From Gemmobacter sp034519525 (GTDB taxonomy: Bacteria; Pseudomonadota; Alphaproteobacteria; Rhodobacterales; Rhodobacteraceae): DNA of 64,000 nucleotides. Where the stretch lies: assembly GCA_034519525.1 (NCBI GenBank), contig JAXHOJ010000051.1:1-64000 (forward strand). The letters are read 5' to 3'. This document shows positions 48,029 to 56,942 of the stretch, in pieces (position 1 is the stretch's first letter; each line of letters opens with the position of its first letter). The notes under the pieces were generated by a model, which saw only the letters and a program-made list of their open reading frames with translations, did not search any database and was not told the DNA's origin. Made by a program: the position numbers and the translations under genes.

Positions 48029-48328
48029 TCAGAACCCCTCGCTGTAGGTGACGGTCCCAGCCTTGAGGTCGATTGCGACCCCGGGCTTGTCGGCTGCGGC
48101 TGTAAGCGTCTCGACACCCCACTGGATGCGGCCGAAAAGCTCCTCCCCCAGCCGGTTGCCGTCAAGTTCGGGGATGCCTTCGACCTCCCAGTTGTCGGGG
48201 TCCTCCCAGTCGATCTTGAGCCGCGCCCCGAAGATGGCTCGGGCATCGCGGATGACCGCCGCCGCCGCAAAGGTGTCGGTGGCAGCGTGAAAGGTGTAGT
48301 CTGCATTGATGGTCTTGGCCTTGGCCAT
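48029..48328 (-). CDS. Unknown element protein (99 aa)
   Basis: MAKAKTINADYTFHAATDTF, then AIFGARLKIDWEDPDNWEVE and AIDLKAGTVTYSEGF. It is short, acidic and soluble. It lies upstream of, and close to, the 129-residue gene on the same strand. The function is unknown. Confidence 0.5.
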   Translation of the reverse strand: MAKAKTINADYTFHAATDTFAAAAVIRDARAIFGARLKIDWEDPDNWEVEGIPELDGNRLGEELFGRIQWGVETLTAAADKPGVAIDLKAGTVTYSEGF

Positions 48329-48707
48329 TTGACTGTTCCTCGTGTGACCCCGGCTGCGTGATTGCCCCGGGTGAGGCAACTGGTAGCAGCACAGTCAAAC
48401 CGGGAATGTCGCGGTATGCAGGCCTGAATCCGTGGGGCAATTTCCGCTACGGGGCCACCCCTTGGGGACCGAAAAAAGGGTGACGGAGCAACGACAAAAA
48501 ATCGAAGTAAAATCAGACAGTCTTTCCAAGCAACCACTCTGACCCCTTCGGGGTGAGCTTCAACGGTGCTCGACTGATCGTTGACCGCAACCATAGAGGA
48601 ACATGGACGGAGACCAGCGATGCATGCGGAAAGCGCTGGCGCGCATCGACCTCCGATTGTAGTGTGTCGAAGCAGTTAGGAACTTCAATGACCGAGTATA
48701 AGTGCGA
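48329..48707. other. Intergenic region between divergent operons
   Basis: About 380 bases separating the minus-strand pair from the methyltransferase. Composition drops from GC-rich to AT-richer toward 48,700, marking the edge of a differently derived cassette. It probably holds promoters for both sides. A short dyad CCCCTTCGGGG lies near 48542-48552. Confidence 0.45.
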
Positions 48708-49664
48708 ATGACTGATACATCAAAGCCAACTTCTTTTGCATCAGATCACGCAAAACTAATCCTTGGTGATGCCATTGAGACAATGCAGAAAATAGATAAG
48801 GATAGCGTAAATCTCATAGTCTCATCTCCCCCCTACAATATTGGAAAAATCTATGAGCGGGAAAAGAAGCTCAGCTTAACTGAGTATCTCGCTTGGCAGA
48901 AAGATGTGATTGCAACTGCAAGTGAGTTACTCGTTGAAGGCGGAAGCATCTGTTGGCAGACTGGGAACTATGTAGAAGGTGGCGAACTGTTTCCACTTGA
49001 TATGCACTTCTACGCAATGTTCAAAGAAATTGGATTTAAGTTAAGAAATAGAATAGTTTGGCGTTTCAATTTTGGCCTAAACTCCGATAAGCGATTTTCT
49101 GGGCGATATGAAACTGTCCTTTGGTTTACCAAAGGCGATAAGTACAAGTTCAATCTCGACCCTGTCAGGATTCCGCAACTCTACCCAGGCAAGCGGCATT
49201 CCGCAAGCAGAAGCGAAAAGGCAGGACTGCCAAGCGGCAATCCACTTGGAAAGAACCCATCTGACTATTGGGAATTCAGTGCGGAAAATGACTTTCGCAA
49301 TAATCCCGTCTGGGATATTCCAAATGTGAAGCATAATCACCCCGAAAAGACTGAACATCCATGCCAGTATCCTATTGAACTTGCAGAGCGCTGTGTGCTT
49401 GCGTTTACTGAAAAGGGTGACACGGTCCTTGATCCATTTGTTGGGACAGGTTCGACCGTAATTGCTGCAGTCAAGAATGCGAGAATTGGCATTGGAATTG
49501 ATCGAGATGAGGGCTTTCTTTCCCTTGCCAAGAAGCGAGTTGATCAATTGGTTGATGGGACGCTGCGAATGCGGCCTGCTGGGAAGCCGGTTAGGCGCCC
49601 CAAAGCAGGAGAGAAAGTTGCTTCAATACCTCTGGAATGGCTCAAAGATGCGGAGAACGAGTGA
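48708..49664 (+). CDS. Site-specific DNA methyltransferase (beta class)
   Basis: A 318-residue N6-adenine or N4-cytosine methyltransferase. The catalytic motif VNLIVSSPPYNIGKIYE comes first and the AdoMet motif TVLDPFVGTGSTVIAAVKNA near the C-terminus, which is the beta-class order. Codon use is clearly AT-richer than the rest of the element. The start at 48708 is preferred over an in-frame GTG six bases upstream. The stop overlaps the ATG of the DGQHR-domain gene (TGATG), so the two are translationally coupled. The target sequence is unknown. Confidence 0.92.
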   Translation: MTDTSKPTSFASDHAKLILGDAIETMQKIDKDSVNLIVSSPPYNIGKIYEREKKLSLTEYLAWQKDVIATASELLVEGGSICWQTGNYVEGGELFPLDMHFYAMFKEIGFKLRNRIVWRFNFGLNSDKRFSGRYETVLWFTKGDKYKFNLDPVRIPQLYPGKRHSASRSEKAGLPSGNPLGKNPSDYWEFSAENDFRNNPVWDIPNVKHNHPEKTEHPCQYPIELAERCVLAFTEKGDTVLDPFVGTGSTVIAAVKNARIGIGIDRDEGFLSLAKKRVDQLVDGTLRMRPAGKPVRRPKAGEKVASIPLEWLKDAENE

Positions 49665-51415
49665 TGGCTAAAGTTGTTGGCGCGAAGTCAGTCAAAAAGA
49701 AAGTAAAGAAGCCAGCAAAGCTTAGCCCCGAGGAAAAGAAGGACTTGCGGGTAAGGAACAGCCACAAAGCGTTGATCCGAAATTCACTGCGAGATCTTGG
49801 GTTCAAGGCGTCGCTGTCAATTGCTGATAAAGAGTTCACGTATGATGGCGCGACTTCTGATTTTGATGACGCTTATATTCTCGACAATGTTGTTATTCTC
49901 GTGGAATACACAACTTCATCGGAATCAAACGTTACTGCCCACCTGAAGGGTAAGCACATACTCTATCAGAAGATTGCGGCAGACGGCGGTAAGTTTCTAC
50001 AATTTTTGTCCGCGACGTTTCCAAGCTTTGGGGCCGAGATAGGAAAATCCTATCTGCCTCATCAGTTTAGAGTGAAGATAATGTATTGCTCGCTGAACCC
50101 CGTTAGTAGCGGGACAAAGGCGCTCATTCCAGAGGCGAAGTATTTTGACTACAATGTTGCGAAATACTTTCAGACTGTGGCAAAGGCTACCAAACATTCA
50201 GGCAAGTTCGAGCTCTTTGAGTTCTTGGGCCTGCGAAGCTCTGACGTGGGCGAGAATGTTAAATCGGTCAATACTACCTCAACGCAGTCCTTTAAGGGTT
50301 CGGTCTTGCCCGAGGGGCATTCGAACTACGGGTCCGGCTTCAAAGTTGTTTCGTTTTATGCCAATCCCCAATCCATCCTTAAGCGCGCTTACGTCCTGCG
50401 CAAGTATGGCTGGCGTGAGGGAGAGGTGGCATATCAAAGGATGATCGACGTTCCTAAGATTGCAAATATTCGGAAATATCTTAAAGATGAGCGGCGTGTT
50501 TTCATTAACAACATTATTGTCACGCTGGCATCCGAGACAAAGATTCTCGATGACAAAGACAACACCATTTTGCCTGCTTCTATTGTCGATACGTGTCCAG
50601 CAAAGATTCAGCTTCCTGCTGACTTTAACTCGATTGGACTTATTGATGGGCAGCACCGTGTTTTATCATACCACGAAGGTGGCACTTTTGATGATGAAAT
50701 TTCTGCGATGCGCGACCAACAAAATTTGCTGATTACTGGTATCATTTTTCCGGAAGGGATGAGTGATGCAGAAAAGCTTAAATTTTAAGCAAAGATCTTT
50801 CTTGAAATCAACTCTAATCAGGCGAGGGTGAAATCAGATCTTCGCCAAGAGATTAATGCCATACTTAATCCATTTGCTGCCGAGGCAATTGCGAGAGGTG
50901 TAATTCGCGCGCTCAACGACAAACATGGGCCTTTGCAGGATCAGTTTGAGCGCTTCTTCTTTGAGCAGAATAAATTGAAGACAACGAGTATAGTTTCCTT
51001 TGGGCTGCGCCCGCTTGTTTCGCCAGTCAGCGACTGGGGCCTCTTTGGCCGCTGGGATCCAGCGAAGCAAGTGATGATCAAGGAAGGAAAAGACGACGCA
51101 GTTCTGGCGGAGTATATCGAATACTGCCGCAATTCAGTCAACACTATATTCAGCGCATTCAAGAGGCACTTGCCAAATTCGCGCTGGACTGCGGACAGAA
51201 GTGTCGATGGGAACTTTCTTAACACCACCAATGTAAACGGCGTCATCTCGCTGTTGAGGCGAATTGCCAAAGATGGAGATGTTTATGATTTTGCGGGATA
51301 TGATGAGAAGCTCAAGGGAGTAGATGGTTTCACTTTCGATTTCAAATCGAGCCAGTATGGTGCACTGGGTGAAAAGCTCTATGAGCAGTTCTTCAAGCCC
51401 AAGGCAACACCGTAG
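49664..51415 (+). CDS. DGQHR-domain protein with possible N-terminal nuclease domain, internal stop
   Basis: About 583 residues in one frame, interrupted by TAA at 50786-50788. After a basic N-terminus (MAKVVGAKSVKKKVKKPAKL), residues about 30-120 resemble a restriction-endonuclease fold (SDFDDAYILDNVVILVEYTT, then HLKGKHILYQKIAADGGKFL); the lysine of an ExK motif is not obvious. The DGQHR signature is in FNSIGLIDGQHRVLSYHEGG (about residue 327). The stop falls inside the conserved following helix (KLKF, stop, AKIFLEINSNQARVKSDLRQ), so one GAA-to-TAA change is the simplest explanation. DGQHR proteins include DndB-type regulators of DNA modification. Coupling to a methyltransferase suggests a modification/restriction pair. 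Confidence 0.82.
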
Positions 51416-51618
51416 GTTTGACCAGGCTAGCCGAGCTAAAAATGACCTTGGAGGGTAATGCATTGCAATGCTTCATCACGGGGCGGGGCTCAGTTTATCG
51501 TGCCGCTCCGAAGTGGGCTGAATGTAAGAGCCAGTCTAGGCTTGTCAGGTCGGCGCGGCTCCTAGCCGCTGCGTTCGCAGAAGAAGCTGGTTTGAAAGAT
51601 ATTCACCCCGGGTAATGT

Positions 51619-51627
51619 CGGGGTAAC
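51619..51627 (-). repeat. GTTACCCCG motif (inverted) near right attachment end
   Basis: The same nonamer as upstream of the integrase, placed about 50 bases inside the element from the replacement tRNA-Thr. A related CACCCCG lies at 51604-51610. It is a likely integrase arm site. Confidence 0.5.
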
Positions 51628-51677
51628 AACGTAACAGCTGCTATTTTCGGGTAGCACGATGATTCTAAGGGGATAAA

Positions 51678-51752
<75 letters not shown>

Positions 51753-51768
51753 ACTCTTTTTCCGAAAC

Positions 51769-51789
51769 GTAACCCCGGGCGTTACCCCG
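51769..51789 (+). repeat. GTTACCCCG motifs between the two tRNA-Thr copies
   Basis: One exact copy (51781-51789) and one single-mismatch copy (51769-51777) in a 95-base spacer between the complete tRNA-Thr and the native 5' half. They match the tandem motifs before the integrase. Confidence 0.5.
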
Positions 51790-51847
51790 GGTCAAGTGGG
51801 ATTCGGAAATTCCCCACTCAAACAACTACTTCCGTCTCCAGCGCCGC

Positions 51848-51887
<40 letters not shown>

Positions 51888-51998
51888 ATCCTGCGCTTCG
51901 GCGTCTCTTCGCCGGGCGTGGCGGGGAATTAGCGGTATTCGCGAAGCTGTGCAAGGGCAATCTGGACGGTTTTTTTCACCTGAGGTACACAACACCCC

Positions 51999-52196
51999 AT
52001 GAGCACTCCCGATACCCCTTCCCAACGGCCCGGTGACCCCGGAAAGAAGCCCGCCCGCAAGGCGCAGACTGGTGAAGCGGCACGCGAAGATCGGCTGAAG
52101 GCCGCGTTGAAGGCCAATATGGCCCGGCGCAAGGCACAGGCGAAGGCGCGGGCCGGAACGGCGCGGGATGATGCGGATAGCAACGATAACGAATGA
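51999..52196 (+). CDS. Small basic protein upstream of murA (65 aa)
   Basis: MSTPDTPSQRPGDPGKKPAR, then LKAALKANMARRKAQAKARA, an Ala/Arg/Lys-rich, probably disordered protein. Similar short basic proteins often precede murA in this bacterial family. The function is unknown. Confidence 0.65.
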   Translation: MSTPDTPSQRPGDPGKKPARKAQTGEAAREDRLKAALKANMARRKAQAKARAGTARDDADSNDNE

Positions 52197-52205
52197 GGCG
52201 GGCAG

Positions 52206-53479
52206 ATGGATTCGATTCTGGTGCAGGGGCAACGGCGCGCCTTGAACGGGGCGATCCCGATTGCGGGGGCAAAGAACGCCTGTCTCACGCTGATGCCCGC
52301 CACACTTGCTGACCGAAGAACCGCTGACGCTGACCAATGCGCCGCGGCTGTCGGACATCCGCACGATGACCCAGCTGCTGCAATCGCTGGGGGCCGAGGT
52401 GGCCAGCCTGCAGGACGGGCAAGGTGCTGGCCATGTCTTCCCATGCGATCGGCAATCACACGGCTGATTATGACATCGTGCGCAAGATGCGGGCCTCGAT
52501 CCTTGTTCTTGGCCCGATGCTGGCCCGCGATGGCCATGCCGTGGTCTCGTTGCCCGGTGGCTGCGCCATCGGCGCGCGCCCGGTGGACCTGCACCTGAAG
52601 GCGCTGGAGGCGATGGGGGCAGAGCTGGACCTGCGCGACGGCTATGTTCATGCCAAGGCACCGGGGGGGCGGCTGAAGGGGGCGGTGGTCGAGTTTCCCT
52701 TCGTCTCGGTCGGGGCCACGGAAAACGCGCTGATGGCGGCGACGCTCGCCAAAGGCACAACAGAAATCCGCAATGCGGCGCGTGAACCCGAAATCGTCGA
52801 TCTGGCCCACTGCCTGCGCCGCATGGGCGCGCAGATCGAAGGCGAGGGCACAAGCACGATCACCATTCAGGGCGTCGACCGCCTGGGTGGCGCCACCCAT
52901 CCGGTGGTCACCGACCGGATCGAGCTGGGCACCTATATGCTGGCCCCGGCGATCTGCGGCGGCGAGGTGGAATGTCTCGGCGGCACGCTCGATCTGGTGG
53001 GTGCCTTTGCCGAAAAGCTGGATGAGGCCGGGGTTTCGGTCACCGAAACCGAACGCGGGCTCAAGGTCGCGCGCAAGAATGGCCGGGTGAAGGCGGTGAA
53101 TGTGGTGACCGAGCCCTTCCCCGGCTTCCCGACTGACCTGCAGGCGCAGATGATGGCCCTGCTGTGCACCGCCGAAGGCACCAGCGTGCTGGAAGAAAAG
53201 ATCTTTGAAAACCGCTTCATGCACGCCCCCGAACTGATGCGCATGGGCGCAAGGATCGACGTGCATGGCGGTCATGCCACTGTCACCGGGGTGGATCGCC
53301 TGCGCGGTGCGCCGGTGATGGCCACCGATCTGCGGGCCAGCGTGTCGCTGATTCTGGCGGGCCTTGCCGCCGAAGGCGAAACCGTGGTCAGCCGGGTCTA
53401 TCACCTCGACCGCGGCTATGAACATGTGGAAGAAAAGCTGGGGGCCTGCGGGGCGCAGATCGAAAGGATCACGGGCTGA
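52206..53479 (+). CDS. murA: UDP-N-acetylglucosamine 1-carboxyvinyltransferase, two frameshifts
   Basis: The first committed enzyme of peptidoglycan synthesis, transferring enolpyruvate from PEP to UDP-GlcNAc in the cytoplasm. It reads MDSILVQGQRRALNGAIPIA, shifts near 52,307 to LLTEEPLTLTNAPRLSDIRT, then shifts near 52,420 to VLAMSSHAIGNHTADYDIVR. The PEP-site Cys is in SLPGGCAIGARPVDLHL. The end is HVEEKLGACGAQIERITG. Dropping two surplus bases gives 423 residues, the normal length. Because the gene is essential, these breaks are almost certainly sequencing errors. Its stop touches the next ATG. Confidence 0.93.
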
Positions 53480-53955
53480 TGGCGGATGCACGGTTCGAAG
53501 ACGGCGCCGACTCGCCGCTCTGGCTGGGGGCGGCGGATACCGAAGATCTGAAGATCATCGGCACGCTGGTGCAGGATGCAGTCTTCCCGGCGGCGGAAAT
53601 GACCTGGAACCGCAGCCGCCGCGAATTCGCGCTGCTGCTGAACCGATTCCGCTGGGAAGACCGGGCCGCGGCTGAACGTGCGGGCCGCGGCTATGAACGC
53701 GTGCGCGCCGTGCTTCTGGTGCGGGATGTGCAGGCGGTGCGCAGCCTCGGGATCGACCGGGCAGACAAGGACACCATCTTTTCGCTGCTGGATCTGACCT
53801 TCACGCCCGGCACGGATGGCACCGGCACCCTGGTGCTGGTGCTGGCGGGCGATGGCGCCATTGCCCTGGACGTCGAGGCGCTGGATGTCACCCTGCGCGA
53901 TGTGACGCGGCCCTATCTGGCACCTTCGGGCAAGGTGCCGGATCACGAGGCCTGA
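53479..53955 (+). CDS. DUF2948 family protein
   Basis: A 158-residue alphaproteobacterial protein: MADARFEDGADSPLWLGAAD, then IIGTLVQDAVFPAAEMTWNR and FALLLNRFRWEDRAAAERAG. It is conserved between murA and hisD in Rhodobacterales. There is no signal peptide and the biochemical role is unknown. It is translated directly after murA. Confidence 0.88.
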   Translation: MADARFEDGADSPLWLGAADTEDLKIIGTLVQDAVFPAAEMTWNRSRREFALLLNRFRWEDRAAAERAGRGYERVRAVLLVRDVQAVRSLGIDRADKDTIFSLLDLTFTPGTDGTGTLVLVLAGDGAIALDVEALDVTLRDVTRPYLAPSGKVPDHEA

Positions 53956-54020
53956 CAGGGCCGCGGGGCAGGGCAGCGGGGCAGGGCTTCGCCCCTCTGG
54001 GCGCGGGGCGCGCCCATTCA

Positions 54021-54085
54021 CCCCAGGATATTTTCTGCCAAGATAAAGCCAATCTGCGTCTTCCTCTTGGCAAAAATACCCCGGG
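54021..54085. repeat. Rhodobacterales-type intergenic palindrome
   Basis: CCCCAGGATATTTTCTGCCA with the following AGATA is inverted, imperfectly, as TCTTGGCAAAAATACCCCGG at 54065-54084. This CCAGGATATTTT...AAAATA-CC-GGG dyad is a familiar intergenic element in this family. It lies between DUF2948 and hisD. Confidence 0.6.
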
Positions 54086-54181
54086 GTCCGGGGCAGCGCC
54101 CCGGTCCGGCACTTGCCACGCTTGAGGCGCCGGGTCTTGCAGGCTAAGGCTCTGGCCAAGCGATTTGCCGGAGGTTGCACC

Positions 54182-55492
54182 ATGCCCCAGTTCCTGAATA
54201 CCGCAGATGCCGATTTCGAGGCGGCGTTCACCGCCCTGCTGGGCATGAAGCGCGAAGACAGCCCGGATGTCGATGCCACGGTCGCCGCGATCATTGCGGA
54301 TGTGCGGGCCCGTGGCGATGCGGCGGTGATCGAACTGACCGCAAAGTTCGACCGGTTGCAGCTGACCCCGCAGACCATGGCCTTTACCCCCGGGGAAATC
54401 GCGGCCGAGGTGGCGAAAGTCTCGCCCGAGGATCGCGCCGCGCTGGAACTGGCGGCCGACCGCATCCGCGCCTATCACGCCCGGCAGATGCCCGAAGATG
54501 CGATGTGGCAGGATGCCAGCGGCGCGACGCTGGGTTGGCGCTGGACGCCGGTTTCGGCGGCGGGGCTGTATGTCCCGGGCGGGCTGGCCTCTTATCCTTC
54601 ATCGGTTCTGATGAATGCGATTCCCGCCAAGGTTGCCGGGGTCAAGCGGCTTGCCATTGCCTGCCCGACCCCGGGTGGCGTGGTCAATCCGCTGGTCTTG
54701 CTGGCAGCACAGCTGGCGGGGGTGGATGTGATCTACCGGATCGGTGGCGCACAGGCAGTTGCGGCGCTGGCCTATGGCACGGAAACGGTGCAGCCGGTGG
54801 ACAAGATCACCGGCCCCGGCAATGCCTTCGTCGCCGCCGCCAAGCGCCGGGTGTTCGGCAAGGTGGGCATCGACATGATCGCGGGCCCGTCGGAAATTCT
54901 GGTGATCGCGGATGGCGATACCGATCCGGACTGGATCGCGCTTGATCTTCTCAGCCAGGCTGAACATGACGAATCGGCGCAATCCATTCTGGTGACCCCG
55001 GATGCCGGCTTTGCAGCGGCTGTGGCCCGGGCCGTCGAAAAGCGGCTGGAAACGCTGGAGCGCCGGGTGATCGCCGGGGCGAGCTGGCGTGATTTCGGCG
55101 CCGTGATCGTGACCCGCGATCTGGACGAGGCGGCGGCGCTGTCGAACCGCGTGGCGCCCGAACACCTGGAGCTGTGCGTGGCCGATCCCGATGCCCTGGC
55201 AGAAAAGATCACCCATGCCGGTGCGATCTTTCTTGGTGGCTGGACTCCGGAGGCAATTGGCGACTACGTTGGTGGTCCGAACCATGTTCTGCCCACGGCT
55301 CGGTCCGCCCGTTTCTCTTCTGGTTTGTCAGTGATGGATTTCGTGAAACGCACCACGCTTGCCAAGATGACACCCGCAGCCCTTGCCGCCATCGGCCCGG
55401 CCGCCGAACGCCTTGCCATTTCGGAAAGCCTGGAGGCACATGGCCTGTCTGTCCGTGCGCGGCTGGATCGTCTGAACGGGGGGCAATCGTGA
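54182..55492 (+). CDS. hisD: Histidinol dehydrogenase
   Basis: It oxidises L-histidinol to L-histidine in two NAD+-dependent steps. The 436 residues are intact. Key sites visible are Zn-ligand region SQAEHDESAQSILVT (Gln/His), catalytic VAPEHLELCV (Glu/His), GGPNHVLPTARSARFSSGLS, and the NAD-binding core GPGNAFVAAAKRRVFG. The start MPQFLNTADADFEAAFTALL follows a CCGGAGG site. The stop overlaps the GTG start of the next gene. Confidence 0.96.
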   Translation: MPQFLNTADADFEAAFTALLGMKREDSPDVDATVAAIIADVRARGDAAVIELTAKFDRLQLTPQTMAFTPGEIAAEVAKVSPEDRAALELAADRIRAYHARQMPEDAMWQDASGATLGWRWTPVSAAGLYVPGGLASYPSSVLMNAIPAKVAGVKRLAIACPTPGGVVNPLVLLAAQLAGVDVIYRIGGAQAVAALAYGTETVQPVDKITGPGNAFVAAAKRRVFGKVGIDMIAGPSEILVIADGDTDPDWIALDLLSQAEHDESAQSILVTPDAGFAAAVARAVEKRLETLERRVIAGASWRDFGAVIVTRDLDEAAALSNRVAPEHLELCVADPDALAEKITHAGAIFLGGWTPEAIGDYVGGPNHVLPTARSARFSSGLSVMDFVKRTTLAKMTPAALAAIGPAAERLAISESLEAHGLSVRARLDRLNGGQS

Positions 55493-55968
55493 CAAACCGG
55501 ATCTGCCATATCGAGATTGACGAAAGCGGTCTGAAAACCGCCACCCCCGAGATCGAGCAAGAGCGGCGTGTCGCCGTGTTCGATCTGCTGGAAGACAACC
55601 GCTTTGGCCTGCCCGCGCGGGAAGAACGGGCGGTGCCTGCTGGCCCCTATCGTCTGGCGCTGGCGATCCGGGAAGGGCGGCTGGTGTTCGATATCGCCAC
55701 CGAGGCGGGCGACAGGGTGGGTGAATTTCACCTGAGCCTTGGCCCCTTCCGTCAGGTGGTGAAGGATTACTTCCAGATCTGCGAAAGCTACTTCGAGGCG
55801 GTGAAGCGCCTGCCGCCCAGCCAGATCGAGGCGATCGACATGGCCCGGCGCGGCATCCATAACGAAGGTGCCCGCGTCCTGCAGGAACGGCTGGAGGGGA
55901 AGGCCGAAGTGGATACCGATACGGCCCGCCGCCTGTTCACCCTGATCTGCGTCCTGCACTGGGGGTGA
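55489..55968 (+). CDS. UPF0262 family protein
   Basis: A 159-residue protein starting at GTG 55489 (MTNRICHIEIDESGLKTATP) and containing YRLALAIREGRLVFDI and FHLSLGPFRQVVKDYFQICE. UPF0262 proteins are alphaproteobacterial and lie next to hisD. The function is unknown. It overlaps hisD and the phosphatase gene by four bases each, so it belongs to the same operon. Confidence 0.9.
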   Translation: MTNRICHIEIDESGLKTATPEIEQERRVAVFDLLEDNRFGLPAREERAVPAGPYRLALAIREGRLVFDIATEAGDRVGEFHLSLGPFRQVVKDYFQICESYFEAVKRLPPSQIEAIDMARRGIHNEGARVLQERLEGKAEVDTDTARRLFTLICVLHWG

Positions 55969-56450
55969 TCTTGGGCGAATTCCCTTCCTCCGTTCTGTTC
56001 TGCTGCGATCACAATGCCGTCCGCTCACCCATGGCAGAGGGGTTGATGAAAAAGTTTTATGGCCAGAAAGCCTATGTGCAATCGGCCGGTGTGAAGAACG
56101 ATATGGAGATTGACGGCTTTGCCGTCGCCGTCTGCCAGGAACTGGGGATAGAGCTGAGCCGCCACCGTTCGCGGTCTTTTGACGAAATGCAGGATTGGGG
56201 GGATGATCTCAGCCAGTTTGACCTGATCGTCGCGCTTTCACCCGCCAGCCAGCGCATGGCGCTGGAACTGACCCGCTTCTATCATCTGGATGTCGAATAT
56301 TGGCCCATTCTTGATCCGACGGGGTTGGGCGAAAGCCGGGATGCCAAACTTTCGGCCTATCGCCAGACACGCGACATGATCCGCGACAAGATGCTGTCGC
56401 GTTTCGGCACTGCCGTAGAGTGCAGGGCCGAGGCTGAAGATCAGCGCTGA
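55965..56450 (+). CDS. Low-molecular-weight protein tyrosine phosphatase family protein
   Basis: 161 residues with the P-loop VLFCCDHNAVRSPMAEGLM (C-x5-R-S) at residues 12-21. The LMW-PTP acid loop with DP in WPILDPTGLGESR lies near the C-terminus. It starts at GTG 55965, overlapping the UPF0262 stop. It could also act as an arsenate-reductase relative. It is the last gene of the murA-hisD run. Confidence 0.88.
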   Translation: MILGEFPSSVLFCCDHNAVRSPMAEGLMKKFYGQKAYVQSAGVKNDMEIDGFAVAVCQELGIELSRHRSRSFDEMQDWGDDLSQFDLIVALSPASQRMALELTRFYHLDVEYWPILDPTGLGESRDAKLSAYRQTRDMIRDKMLSRFGTAVECRAEAEDQR

Positions 56451-56468
56451 TCCTCCTTCGGCGGATCT

Positions 56469-56849
56469 TCAGGCGGCGCGCTGCCCGATGATCCGCGGCA
56501 GGGATTGTTCGATCCATCCGGTGAGCGCGGCCAGCCGCTCTGCCGCCTCTTGCCCCAGGGGCGTCAGGCTGTATTCCACATGGGGTGGCACCACATCATA
56601 GGATCTGCGCCGCACGAAGCCATCGGCCTCAAGTTGCTGCAGGGTCTGGGCCAGCATCCGTTCGCTGACCCCGCCGATACGCCGTTTCAGTTCTGAAAAG
56701 CGATGGGTGCCCAGCATCAGCACCAGCATCACCAATGTGCCCCACCGGCTGGTCAGATGTTGCAGCACCAGCCGCGACGGACATTCGGCCGCCAGAACAT
56801 CCGGTTTCAGGCGATCAACGATCATCTGTGCATGGTCAGAGGGGGTCAT
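56469..56849 (-). CDS. HxlR-family transcriptional regulator
   Basis: A 126-residue winged-helix regulator (MTPSDHAQMIVDRLKPDVLA, LTSRWGTLVMLVLMLGTHRF, SELKRRIGGVSERMLAQTLQ, EADGFVRRRSYDVVPPHVEY). It is divergent from an NmrA-type oxidoreductase gene, the same layout as the QorR-QorB pair in E. coli, so it probably represses that gene and itself. HxlR regulators of this type often sense oxidants or electrophiles through Cys. Here one Cys lies near the N-terminus (AAECPSR). Confidence 0.9.
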   Translation of the reverse strand: MTPSDHAQMIVDRLKPDVLAAECPSRLVLQHLTSRWGTLVMLVLMLGTHRFSELKRRIGGVSERMLAQTLQQLEADGFVRRRSYDVVPPHVEYSLTPLGQEAAERLAALTGWIEQSLPRIIGQRAA

Positions 56850-56862
56850 GTGCGGCTCCGTG

Positions 56863-56902
56863 GTATACTTACAAAAATGTATGTACTTCCTTTCCGTAAG
56901 TA
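56863..56902. promoter_or_regulatory. Candidate HxlR operator in divergent promoter region
   Basis: TACTTAC at 56866-56872 is perfectly inverted as GTAAGTA at 56896-56902, with an extra one-mismatch GTATGTA at 56879-56885 between them. The region is AT-rich and sits between the two divergent starts. Confidence 0.6.
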
Positions 56903-56942
56903 AAGGGCGCAGGTTCTGTCCATCCAATGGAAGGAGTTTCCC

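Noticed and set aside
51418..51615. 65-codon gene after the DGQHR gene
   Set aside because: TTG start, no ribosome site and no recognisable product; it runs into attachment-site sequence.
51929..53491. 520-codon minus-strand open frame
   Set aside because: Antisense to murA, whose catalytic motif is clear on the plus strand despite indels.
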